Program-made: the position numbers and the translations under genes | Shown: piece after piece, positions 5,429 through 12,323 of the stretch | Position numbering within the stretch: the first letter of the stretch is position 1 | How the letters are laid out: each line of letters starts with the position of its first letter | Source of the DNA: Caldisericaceae bacterium | GTDB taxonomy: Bacteria; Caldisericota; Caldisericia; Caldisericales; Caldisericaceae | Direction of reading: 5' to 3' | Length of the DNA: 12,323 nucleotides | Assembly: GCA_026987225.1 (NCBI GenBank) | Contig: JALSNB010000139.1 | Span: forward strand, 1 to 12,323 | Notes under the pieces: generated by a model | The model's database searches: none | Told to the model about the DNA's origin: nothing | What the model saw: only the letters and a program-made list of their open reading frames with translations

Positions 5429-7672
5429 TTATTCTTTTTTGCTAAACAGCGGAGAAATTGTTTTCGAAACAGTCAGTCCGTTTCTGTCCACACCGACAAG
5501 TTCTATTCTGTATTCTCCCTTTAAATTAGTAGGCAAATTAAACAAAAGCGTATTAGAAGAAGGCGAAAACGCGTTTATATAATCTACTTTTCCGTTACTT
5601 ACCACATCAACGATAATTTTGCTCAAAAGTTTTCGGTTATGCAGAACGGCAATACGAATGGAAATTTTACCGCTTTTGCTCGTATTCACACTGTTTACAC
5701 GGATAAGCGGCGCTTCTGCAAAATAGGAATCTCTGACCTCTTTTATGCAAGGGTTTACTTCAAGGGCAAACTTAAGGTATTCGATGCGCTCCGATTCGTT
5801 TTGGGAAAGAATGGAAAGCCCCAGATATGCAAATCCGTTTTCAGGATAGTTTGCTATTGCCTTTTCAAAATACGATTTTTGTTTTTTCGCAAAACCGAGC
5901 GCAGTATACGCTCTGCTGTTCTTTTCTGTAGCGTTTGTGTAATGCAGAGCTTTATAAGCATCGCTTCCGGCCGAAAAATTCAAAGCCTCGCTTGCAAGTT
6001 TAACAGCTTCGCTTTTTTCGCCGAGTATGTAAGAAAGTGCAAGCGCCTGATCCGCACAAATAGGTTTCCACAGAGGATTCAAAGAAAAACTCTTTCTAAA
6101 AAGTGCTACCGCTTGCGAATTTTTCATTAGCAAATCGATGTTTCCTTCGTAAAGAGGATATATAAAAGAAAGTTTGTTGCATTCTGATGCTTTTTGGTAT
6201 TCCTCGGCCGCACTCTTTAGGTCTTCTTCGCAATTCGACTGTTTTTGATAAGCAATTTGCTCAACGCAGTAGGCGGCATGAGAATGGTAGGTTGCGTTTG
6301 AGGAATTTATTTTCTCGGCAACCCTAAAATTACCCAATGCCTTGCTAAATTCGTTTTTCTGCATAAGATACACTCCGCTGTTTGCAAAAGCGGAAGCTGC
6401 AAAATTCGGCACAACGGAAATAACAAGCAAAGAAATTATGACGATTCCCAAAGCATACTTAACATGAACGGAAAACCGTTTTGCATCTGTGTCCTCGAAA
6501 CTTATCATTGCAATACCTATAAAAATCAGAGAAACGATTATGGGATATGCAAAATCAAGATCCAAACAAGTATGCAAGAACAGAGAAAGCACAGCGATAT
6601 AAGGTATGGAATTCTTTTTAAATCCTTTCAAAAAGCCTCTGCCGAAAAAAAAGAAAAATGCCGAAAAACCTAAAACACCAGTTTCTGCAAGCAAACGGAA
6701 AGGCATCGAATGCGGCTCACGTGCAAAAAACAAACCGTTTCTGTATTTAAGCATCGCATCTTTAAACGTGTCAAGCCCTGTTCCGAAAAACGGATGGTGC
6801 AAAAATATATTCCACGCATCTTTTGCGAGTTGAATTCTGTCGGCGAGGGACTTGTTTTGTTCGCCCACAAAAAATTTTACAAGCACCTCTGCCCTGCTTG
6901 CATTGGAGACAATTGCGGGAGTAAATATTTTCTTGTTTATAAACACAAAAAGAACCGCAATTAAAAACGTAATAATCAGATCTCTCGAGAGAGAAATATA
7001 GTTTCTAAAATCCGTAAAAGCATACAGCAAAATAATGCTAATTACAAATATGATAAACGCACCCCTTGAGCCGGAAAGATACAGTACGAACAATAAAAAC
7101 GAGGATATAAAGTAATAAATCCACTTTCTTTTGCCTTTAACTTTATTTAAAAAATCCAATGAAAAGAAAAACGGCATGAGAAGAAAACCTGCAAAGCTAT
7201 TAGGATATCGAAAGAAGGAACAGATCCTCGTTCCGGAAAGAAAAGAGTTCGAAGAAAAGTAAACAGAAAGATTAAGATGCGGCAAAGTCGCAACAAGCAC
7301 GTATGCGAGAAAACCTACAAATGCAACAAATAAACCGATAAAAACAATGCCTGCTTGCACAATCGGGAGAGCTCTTTCATCAAAAACATTTACCGCAATA
7401 ATATAAAATATTATCGCACTCAGTAAAATATAAGTATCAAGGAGGGATACGTATTTGTAAAAAGAAAATGCTATTGAAACAGGCAAAAACAGAACAAGAA
7501 TTATAACAGAGTAATCAAATTTTAAAGAATCTCTAACTGAAAACAAAAACAGGATAAATGCGGTAAACGAAATCATAATAAATACATACATCTGCATTTC
7601 TTTGAATGCACTGTTAAAGACAATAGCAAAAAGAACATCCAAAAGCATCAAAGCAATCAAAAGTTTTTTCAC
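5429..7672 (-). CDS. O-antigen ligase/polymerase-like (Wzy_C) membrane protein with TPR and beta-rich tail
   Basis: A 747-residue protein from a GTG start at 7672. Roughly ten to twelve hydrophobic segments fill residues 1-425. The Wzy_C-type core is visible: SGSRGAF (about 200) ahead of a long hydrophobic helix, then GTGLDTF (about 297) and EPHSMPFRLLAETGVLGF (about 319-336), the periplasmic loop and following helix typical of O-antigen ligases and polymerases. Residues about 425-640 are helical TPR-like repeats (for example NEFSKALGNFRVAEKINSSN). The last 90 residues look beta-rich, perhaps Ig-like. Such proteins join or polymerise lipid-linked glycans at the membrane; substrate unknown. 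The reading frame stays open upstream to 7774, but that start would run into the divergent peptidase gene and its promoter. GTG 7672 gives a lysine-led first helix and lies 6 bases after a -10 box. Confidence 0.85.
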   Translation of the reverse strand: MKKLLIALMLLDVLFAIVFNSAFKEMQMYVFIMISFTAFILFLFSVRDSLKFDYSVIILVLFLPVSIAFSFYKYVSLLDTYILLSAIIFYIIAVNVFDERALPIVQAGIVFIGLFVAFVGFLAYVLVATLPHLNLSVYFSSNSFLSGTRICSFFRYPNSFAGFLLMPFFFSLDFLNKVKGKRKWIYYFISSFLLFVLYLSGSRGAFIIFVISIILLYAFTDFRNYISLSRDLIITFLIAVLFVFINKKIFTPAIVSNASRAEVLVKFFVGEQNKSLADRIQLAKDAWNIFLHHPFFGTGLDTFKDAMLKYRNGLFFAREPHSMPFRLLAETGVLGFSAFFFFFGRGFLKGFKKNSIPYIAVLSLFLHTCLDLDFAYPIIVSLIFIGIAMISFEDTDAKRFSVHVKYALGIVIISLLVISVVPNFAASAFANSGVYLMQKNEFSKALGNFRVAEKINSSNATYHSHAAYCVEQIAYQKQSNCEEDLKSAAEEYQKASECNKLSFIYPLYEGNIDLLMKNSQAVALFRKSFSLNPLWKPICADQALALSYILGEKSEAVKLASEALNFSAGSDAYKALHYTNATEKNSRAYTALGFAKKQKSYFEKAIANYPENGFAYLGLSILSQNESERIEYLKFALEVNPCIKEVRDSYFAEAPLIRVNSVNTSKSGKISIRIAVLHNRKLLSKIIVDVVSNGKVDYINAFSPSSNTLLFNLPTNLKGEYRIELVGVDRNGLTVSKTISPLFSKKE

Positions 7673-7678
7673 GCTCGA

Positions 7679-7707
7679 ATTATACCAACTAAATTGCATT
7701 TTAACAA
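7679..7707 (-). promoter_or_regulatory. Extended -10 promoter for the O-antigen ligase-like gene (leaderless start)
   Basis: Minus strand: TTGTTA (7702-7707), 17-base spacer ending TGG, then TATAAT (7679-7684), so the -10 is of the extended TGnTATAAT type. Only six bases (TCGAGC) separate it from the GTG start codon, and no Shine-Dalgarno fits between. This predicts a transcript starting at or beside the GTG. It overlaps the divergent peptidase promoter. Confidence 0.68.
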
Positions 7708-7723
7708 AAAGTAGTATTATATA
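7694..7723 (+). promoter_or_regulatory. Probable promoter for the M2-type peptidase gene
   Basis: Plus strand: TTGCAT (7694-7699), 18-base spacer and TATATA (7718-7723), or a shorter-spaced TATTAT at 7715-7720. The predicted start near 7730 gives a very short leader that still contains AAAGGAG (7728-7734), eight bases before the ATG at 7743. The -35 region is shared with the oppositely oriented promoter, so the two could compete for polymerase. Which -10 is used is uncertain. Confidence 0.5.
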
Positions 7724-7742
7724 TTGGAAAGGAGAGTGAAAA

Positions 7743-9323
7743 ATGGATATAAAAGAATTTTTAAAGAAAACCAATGAAGATTTAAAAGTAATGGAAAAAA
7801 GAGTTACAACCGCTTACTGGAACCTTGCTACAACAGGTAAAAAGGAATTCGGAGAAGAGGTTGAAAAGGCTCAGGTTGAAATCAGGCTCTACCTGTCGGA
7901 TAAGGAACGCTTTGAAATCGTTAAGAACTCAAAGGATAGAAATGATCTTACGGAAATAGAAAAAAGAGAGCTGAAACTTCTCTATGACAACATGGTTCCC
8001 AATCAACTTCCCAAAGAACGCATCGAAGAAACCGTTAAGAAAGAAGTGGAAATGGAATCGATCTTTGCAAACTTCAGGGCAAAAATCGACGGCAAAGAAG
8101 TCTCGAACAACGAAATCGACGAAATATTGAAAAACAGCAACGATACGGAACTGAGAAAAAAAGCATGGATTGCAGGGAAAGAAATCGGAAAAGAAATCGC
8201 ACCGCGCCTCATAGAGCTCGTAAAAATAAGGAACGAGAATGCAAAACTGTTGGGTTTTAGCAACTACTACGATATGATGATGGAGCTTCAGGAACTTTCC
8301 ACAGAGCAAATTCACGAAATGTTCCACAGTTTTAAAGAACAAACGGACGAACTTTTTGTTGAGATTAAGAATAAAATCGATACGACTCTTTCAAAACGTT
8401 TCGGTATCGGAAAAAAAGAAATAATGCCATGGCATTATGCGGATCTGTGGTTTCAGGAAGTGCCGGAAATAGACAATTTTGACTACGATGCACTACTGAA
8501 AAACAAAGATCTCGTTGAACTTACAATCAAAACGTATGATTCAATCGGAATCGATATAAGAGATATTGTGGAACGATCCGATCTGTTCGAAAGAAAAGGG
8601 AAAAACCAGCATGCGTTTACAATAACGATAGATAAAGAAAACAAAGATGTGAGAGTGCTTGCGAATATCCGTCCCAATGTGAGATGGGCCGAAACAATGT
8701 TGCATGAATACGGACATGCATCGTATGACAAATACATAGATAGAAACCTGCCTATTATCCTTCAGGAGCCGGCACACATATTCACAACGGAAGCGGTCGC
8801 AATGTTCTTTGGAAGAAGGGCAAGAGATGCGGAATGGTATAAAAAAATCGTAGAAGTTGATGAAAAAACATACGAAGAAATTGCTCCGAGATTGAAAGAT
8901 CTGCTTAAAACACAACTTGCAATCACAGCGCGCTGGGTTATGGCATTCGTATTCTTTGAAAAAGAGCTCTACAGCGCACCTGACGGTGATTTAAATAACC
9001 TCTGGTATGATACCGTGCACGAACTTCAGTACATTAATATTCCACAAGAGAGAAGAGCGTACCCGGATTGGGCTGCAAAAATTCATTTCGGAACGGCGCC
9101 CGTTTATTACCATAACTATCTATTGGGAGAAATGATGGCATCACAGATGCGCGATTACATACTGAACAATATCTCAAACGACATATTGAACAAAAATGTC
9201 GGAGAATTCTTTATAGAAAAGATATTTAAGAACGGTGCGCTTTACAGGTGGGACGAGCTGTTAAAAAGAGCTACAGGGGAAACACTGAACCCCACGCATA
9301 TGGCAAATCAATTGAAAGAATAA
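7743..9323 (+). CDS. M2-family (ACE-like) metallopeptidase, cytoplasmic
   Basis: A 526-residue protein with no signal peptide or membrane segment. The zinc site is HEYGH (321-325), with the third ligand probably E350 in TTEA, 25 residues on; ACE has 24. Further ACE-type landmarks occur in the same order: AYWNLATTG near the N-terminus, PWHYADLWFQ at about 225, LPIILQEPAH before the Glu ligand, H448 with Y455/Y456 and Y459 in IHFGTAPVYYHNY, and a TGETLNPTHM motif near the end. These argue for M2 (peptidyl-dipeptidase/carboxypeptidase clan) rather than M3 oligoendopeptidase F, which many pipelines would call. It probably trims intracellular peptides; specificity is not predictable. The ATG start has AAAGGAG at 8-base spacing. 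It is monocistronic, ending at a hairpin terminator. Confidence 0.87.
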   Translation: MDIKEFLKKTNEDLKVMEKRVTTAYWNLATTGKKEFGEEVEKAQVEIRLYLSDKERFEIVKNSKDRNDLTEIEKRELKLLYDNMVPNQLPKERIEETVKKEVEMESIFANFRAKIDGKEVSNNEIDEILKNSNDTELRKKAWIAGKEIGKEIAPRLIELVKIRNENAKLLGFSNYYDMMMELQELSTEQIHEMFHSFKEQTDELFVEIKNKIDTTLSKRFGIGKKEIMPWHYADLWFQEVPEIDNFDYDALLKNKDLVELTIKTYDSIGIDIRDIVERSDLFERKGKNQHAFTITIDKENKDVRVLANIRPNVRWAETMLHEYGHASYDKYIDRNLPIILQEPAHIFTTEAVAMFFGRRARDAEWYKKIVEVDEKTYEEIAPRLKDLLKTQLAITARWVMAFVFFEKELYSAPDGDLNNLWYDTVHELQYINIPQERRAYPDWAAKIHFGTAPVYYHNYLLGEMMASQMRDYILNNISNDILNKNVGEFFIEKIFKNGALYRWDELLKRATGETLNPTHMANQLKE

Positions 9324-9328
9324 AATAA

Positions 9329-9362
9329 AAAGCCCTCCTTAACGGAGGGCTTTAAAAATTTA
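9329..9362. terminator. Bidirectional intrinsic terminator between converging genes
   Basis: A perfect 10-bp stem AAAGCCCTCC / GGAGGGCTTT (9329-9338 with 9344-9353) encloses the loop TTAAC. It begins 6 bp after the peptidase stop. Read on the minus strand, the hairpin is followed by TTATTTTATT, a good U-rich tail, so it should end the 5'-nucleotidase transcript well. On the plus strand the tail is only TTT then A-rich and is weaker for the peptidase. Confidence 0.85.
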
Positions 9363-9373
9363 CCGCTTATTGT

Positions 9374-11095
9374 TTAATCGCCAAATCCTGCAAGTTCTCC
9401 TTTGATCGTAATTCTTCCTTCGACTTTCGGTGAAATGGGTGTATGCGCTTTGATATATTTGTACAGTGCGTCCGTAAGGTAAATATAAGTGAAGTTCTTT
9501 GCGGAATCCGGAAGGTTACCTAAAGTTACATAACCGTCTCCGCCGTGTGCAATGTAATCATTCACTGCAACAGTGTAAACTTTGTTCGGATCAAGCGGCT
9601 CACCGTTAATCGTAACGGACACAACCCTTTCTCCTGGTACGACTATCTTTGAATTTGTAGGATCAAGTTGCTGAGGTGTTTTGTCAACATCAATCACCTC
9701 TTTTATTCCGGAAACCTGGAGGAATGCACCCGTATCAATTGTTTTCGGATCTCTCGGGTCATTCTTAGAGCGGAGCGCTGCGGCACCTCTCTCAAGAATT
9801 TCCTTAAACTGCTTACCGGTAAGTTTAACAATTACAATTGAATTTCCGAACGGATGCATCTGTGTAAGTGTTGCCGTGGTAATTTCACCTTTCGGATAAA
9901 TCTTGTCTCCCCTGATTCCGCCGCCGTTAGTTACTGCAATGGTGGTACCGACTGCATAGTTCATCGCATCGGTAAACAAATTACCGATTGCCGCTTCTTT
10001 TGTCCTTACCGTTTCTTTTCTTGCATCAAGATCTACAAGAGTTTCACCGACTTTTTCCGGAGGTGGCATTTTGGATTCAAAGTAATCAACAAGTTTCTGA
10101 GTGAACGGATCGGACGGAACGCTGCTATCGAGAAGGTGCAATTTCCAGTTGTAGTGGTCTATTGTTTTTTTACTTCCGCTAAAGATACTTCTAATAAAAG
10201 AGGTATTTTCATGACCGGTCGTAGGAATATCTTTACCAATATAAAGAGTGAGTTCCCCGAGATATGCAGCTTTTGCCCCGTCTTGGACTATAATCGTTTT
10301 ATCGCCGTTAGGAGTCTTAACTACAATCGGTTTTTTAATCAATGTATGAGAATGCCCTCCGACAATTACATCTATACCATTCACTTTTGAAGCAAGGCTT
10401 TTATCAGCATCCACACCTATATGTGTAAGTGCAATAATAATATCACATCCTTCGCTTTTTAATTTCTTAACTTCGGCATTTGCCACTGATACGAGGTCAG
10501 GATTTACCTTTATGTTTTTTCCTATATTGGAAAGTATATTCACGTTAGGAGTAATAAGTCCGAAGATACCGATTTTCACATCATCTACAACCTTTATCAC
10601 ATCAGGTTTAATTTTGCCGGCAAGTGCAGGCTCCTTGGAAACATCCAAATTGGCACAGATCATTGGCACGGTCGCATAATCAAGTGCCTTTCCCAAAACT
10701 TCTGGGCCCTGGTCAAATTCATGGTTTCCGGGCTCCCATACATCAGCAATTTGATCCCACATAAACGTTGTAGGAACTCCTCCGAATGCCCTAAACACAG
10801 GCCCTAAAAAATCATCACCGGATGTAAGAAATAAAGTATTGTCAGTGCCGTTTTTAAGTTTAATCGACTTTACAAGTCCAACAACTCTTGCTGATCCGCC
10901 TACCATAATTTTCTTCTTTACACCATTAATGTATACTTTTGTTTTAAACGGGATAATTTGACTCTGGAAATCAGAAGTAGTAAGAATAGTAATTTTTTTT
11001 ACTCTCGGACTAAATCCGTTTAGTGCTACAACAGAAAATACAAGAGCAACTGCCAATACCACTGCCAAGACTCTTCTTACGGAATTTTTCTTCAT
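9374..11095 (-). CDS. Secreted 5'-nucleotidase/UshA-like metallophosphoesterase
   Basis: A 573-residue protein. The signal peptide is at about 1-26 (KKNSVRR, then VLAVVLAVALVFSVVAL), so it is exported and perhaps retained at the membrane. The metallophosphoesterase domain is at about 33-290: D42-F43-Q44 (normally DxH), GDD at 93-95, GNHEFD at 123-128, H225 in THIG and GGHSH at 246-250. The 5'-nucleotidase C-terminal domain is at about 350-560: NGGGIRGD at 390-397 with the phosphate-contacting Arg395, HPFGN at 414-418 and GGDGY at 518-522, the nucleobase-stacking loop. It should release phosphate from extracellular nucleotides; UDP-sugar hydrolase or 2',3'-cyclic nucleotide activity is also possible. 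The start ATG follows AAAGGAGG by eight bases. It has its own promoter and ends at the shared hairpin. Confidence 0.93.
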   Translation of the reverse strand: MKKNSVRRVLAVVLAVALVFSVVALNGFSPRVKKITILTTSDFQSQIIPFKTKVYINGVKKKIMVGGSARVVGLVKSIKLKNGTDNTLFLTSGDDFLGPVFRAFGGVPTTFMWDQIADVWEPGNHEFDQGPEVLGKALDYATVPMICANLDVSKEPALAGKIKPDVIKVVDDVKIGIFGLITPNVNILSNIGKNIKVNPDLVSVANAEVKKLKSEGCDIIIALTHIGVDADKSLASKVNGIDVIVGGHSHTLIKKPIVVKTPNGDKTIIVQDGAKAAYLGELTLYIGKDIPTTGHENTSFIRSIFSGSKKTIDHYNWKLHLLDSSVPSDPFTQKLVDYFESKMPPPEKVGETLVDLDARKETVRTKEAAIGNLFTDAMNYAVGTTIAVTNGGGIRGDKIYPKGEITTATLTQMHPFGNSIVIVKLTGKQFKEILERGAAALRSKNDPRDPKTIDTGAFLQVSGIKEVIDVDKTPQQLDPTNSKIVVPGERVVSVTINGEPLDPNKVYTVAVNDYIAHGGDGYVTLGNLPDSAKNFTYIYLTDALYKYIKAHTPISPKVEGRITIKGELAGFGD

Positions 11096-11127
11096 ATCAA
11101 TAACCTCCTTTCTTTTATGTGTAAATT

Positions 11128-11156
11128 ATTTTATCACTTTTTAGCTCTTTTTTCAA
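11128..11156 (-). promoter_or_regulatory. Extended -10 promoter for the 5'-nucleotidase gene
   Basis: Minus strand: TTGAAA (11151-11156), 17-base spacer ending TGA, and TAAAAT (11128-11133), an extended -10. The leader of about 25 nt contains AAAGGAGG before the ATG at 11095. No operator repeat or riboswitch-like fold is evident. Confidence 0.78.
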
Positions 11157-11193
11157 ATCATTTTAACATACCGGAAAATTTTCATCCGAAGTA

Positions 11194-11221
11194 TTGGAAA
11201 TTTGCTTAAAAGATATACAAT
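11194..11221 (+). promoter_or_regulatory. Probable promoter for glutamate dehydrogenase
   Basis: Plus strand: TTGGAA (11194-11199), 16-base spacer and TACAAT (11216-11221). The start would be near 11228, giving a leader of about 33 nt with GGAGG at 11251-11255, five bases before the ATG. Other AT-rich -10 candidates lie nearby, so this is less certain than the divergent nucleotidase promoter 38 bp to the left. Confidence 0.5.
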
Positions 11222-11260
11222 ATGTCGGTTTTAAATAACATAGAATTTATGGAGGCATAA

Positions 11261-12323
11261 ATGAAAAGTTTATTCGAAGATGCTTTAAAAAGAGTTGACG
11301 AAGCAGCAAAAAAGCTGAACCTTGACGAAAATATCTACAAAATTCTCAGAAAACCCAAAAAGCAGGTGATAGTTTCCATTCCCGTTGAAATGGATGACGG
11401 CACGATACAAGTATTCGACGGTTACAGGGTTCACTACAACGTAGCAATGGGACCCGCGAAAGGTGGGATCCGCTATCATCCGAACGTAACGCTTGACGAA
11501 GTGAAAACGCTTGCAATGTGGATGACATGGAAATGCGCAGTGGTAAATATCCCGTTCGGCGGAGGAAAAGGCGGAGTGGCCGTGGATCCTCACAAGCTTT
11601 CCAAAAAAGAGCTTGAGCGCCTCACGAGGCGTTATACCGCAGAAATTATTGATTTGATAGGCCCGGAAGTGGACGTTCCGGCACCTGACGTAAACACAAA
11701 TCCGCAAGTTATGGCATGGATTGTGGACACCTACAGCATGCACATGAGAAAAACGGTCACAAGTGTTGTCACAGGAAAGCCCGTTTTCCTCGGCGGCTCA
11801 AGGGGAAGAAAAGAAGCAACCGGTAGAGGTATTATGTTTATTGCAAGGGAAGCGGGCAGTGTCTACGGAGTGCCCTTAAAGAATGCAACGGTTGCAATTC
11901 AGGGCTTCGGTAATGTCGGTTCCACAGCCGCCAAACTCATTGCTGCACAAGGCGCAAAAGTTGTGGCACTGAGCGATGTGAACGGCGGAATATATAACGA
12001 AAACGGAATAGACGTAAACGCAGCATTGAGAAAAGTACAGGAAAGCGGCACAATAGTAAACTTACCCGGGACAAAACCAATTACAAACAAACAGCTACTC
12101 GAACTCAACGTTGACTTTCTGATCCCTGCGGCACTTGAAAACCAGATCACAAAAGAAAATGCGGAAAACATAAAGGCAAAGATCATAGTGGAAGGTGCAA
12201 ACGGCCCGACAACAACCGAAGCGGACGAGATACTGAACAAAAAAGGTATCAAAGTTATTCCGGATATCCTTTCAAATGCTGGCGGAGTAACGGTTTCATA
12301 TTTCGAATGGGTGCAGGATAGGG
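11261..12323 (+). CDS. gdhA: Glutamate dehydrogenase, hexameric NAD(P)-dependent type (3' end outside window)
   Basis: 354 codons of an expected roughly 415 are present, reading off the right edge. It catalyses reversible oxidative deamination of glutamate to 2-oxoglutarate and ammonia in the cytoplasm. N-terminal substrate domain: K67 in GPAKGGIRYHP, K91 in MTWKCA, the catalytic Lys103 in PFGGGKGG and Asp143 in VPAPDVNT. Cofactor domain: Rossmann loop QGFGNVGS (214-221), with Asp239 in LSDVNGGIY at the end of the second strand. An acid there usually favours NAD over NADP, though hexameric enzymes are often dual. PAALENQI (289-296), VEGANGPTTTEAD and the SNAGGVTVSYFEW segment complete the fold. 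The start is ATG with GGAGG five bases upstream. It diverges from the nucleotidase gene with a 165-bp gap that holds both promoters. Confidence 0.96.
   Translation, partial: MKSLFEDALKRVDEAAKKLNLDENIYKILRKPKKQVIVSIPVEMDDGTIQVFDGYRVHYNVAMGPAKGGIRYHPNVTLDEVKTLAMWMTWKCAVVNIPFGGGKGGVAVDPHKLSKKELERLTRRYTAEIIDLIGPEVDVPAPDVNTNPQVMAWIVDTYSMHMRKTVTSVVTGKPVFLGGSRGRKEATGRGIMFIAREAGSVYGVPLKNATVAIQGFGNVGSTAAKLIAAQGAKVVALSDVNGGIYNENGIDVNAALRKVQESGTIVNLPGTKPITNKQLLELNVDFLIPAALENQITKENAENIKAKIIVEGANGPTTTEADEILNKKGIKVIPDILSNAGGVTVSYFEWVQDR

Noticed and set aside
7673..7774. 34-residue N-terminal extension of the O-antigen ligase-like protein
   Set aside because: It would overlap the divergent peptidase gene's start and both promoters, and lacks a ribosome site; GTG 7672 is preferred.
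7929..8342. 137-codon minus-strand reading frame
   Set aside because: It is a Phe/Cys-rich shadow of the peptidase gene caused by its AAA/GAA-rich codons.
9854..10390. 178-codon plus-strand reading frame
   Set aside because: It is antisense to the well-supported 5'-nucleotidase, has low-complexity composition and no ribosome site.

Overview
The window looks like chromosome from a low-to-moderate GC (roughly 40 % by eye), probably anaerobic and possibly thermophilic bacterium. Evidence for this is strong AGGAGG ribosome sites, TTGAAA/TAAAAT-type promoters, DUF948/YtxH envelope genes, a DUF2344 protein, a cytoplasmic M2-type carboxypeptidase-like enzyme and a hexameric-type glutamate dehydrogenase. 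A deep-branching lineage of the Caldisericota/Thermotogota/Firmicutes-like kind would fit, but I cannot assign a taxon from the sequence alone. No mobile element, CRISPR array or prophage is visible.

Left part (1-3801, all minus strand): a strong promoter drives tRNA-Gln(CUG) and tRNA-Glu(CUC). They are followed without a visible terminator by a divergent YchF-family GTPase, a membrane-anchored GAF-HD-GYP protein and a membrane GAF-GGDEF protein cut by the window edge. The last three genes are packed with 9 bp of space or a 26 bp overlap, so a putative c-di-GMP phosphodiesterase and a putative cyclase are probably made together.

Middle part (3802-7742, minus strand): an O-antigen-ligase/polymerase-like membrane protein with a TPR and beta-rich tail comes first, then a DUF2344 protein. 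Next is a GC-rich segment with its own extended -10 promoter that folds into a rod-like RNA of about 169 nt. It is followed after 17 nt by an overlapping DUF948-YtxH gene pair. The RNA is the least expected element here. It has 6S-RNA-like architecture, lies where a leader of the DUF948 operon would lie, and can form two mutually exclusive folds.

Right part (7743-12323): a divergent promoter pair separates the polymerase gene, which appears to be leaderless, from a plus-strand M2-family metallopeptidase. A hairpin between two converging genes ends both the peptidase and a secreted 5'-nucleotidase. The nucleotidase carries a reciprocal His/Gln exchange in its metal site relative to E. coli UshA. 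A second divergent promoter region then leads to glutamate dehydrogenase, which runs off the right edge. The peptidase, nucleotidase and dehydrogenase fit a peptide/amino-acid and nucleotide scavenging lifestyle, but they are separate transcription units and no shared pathway is shown.
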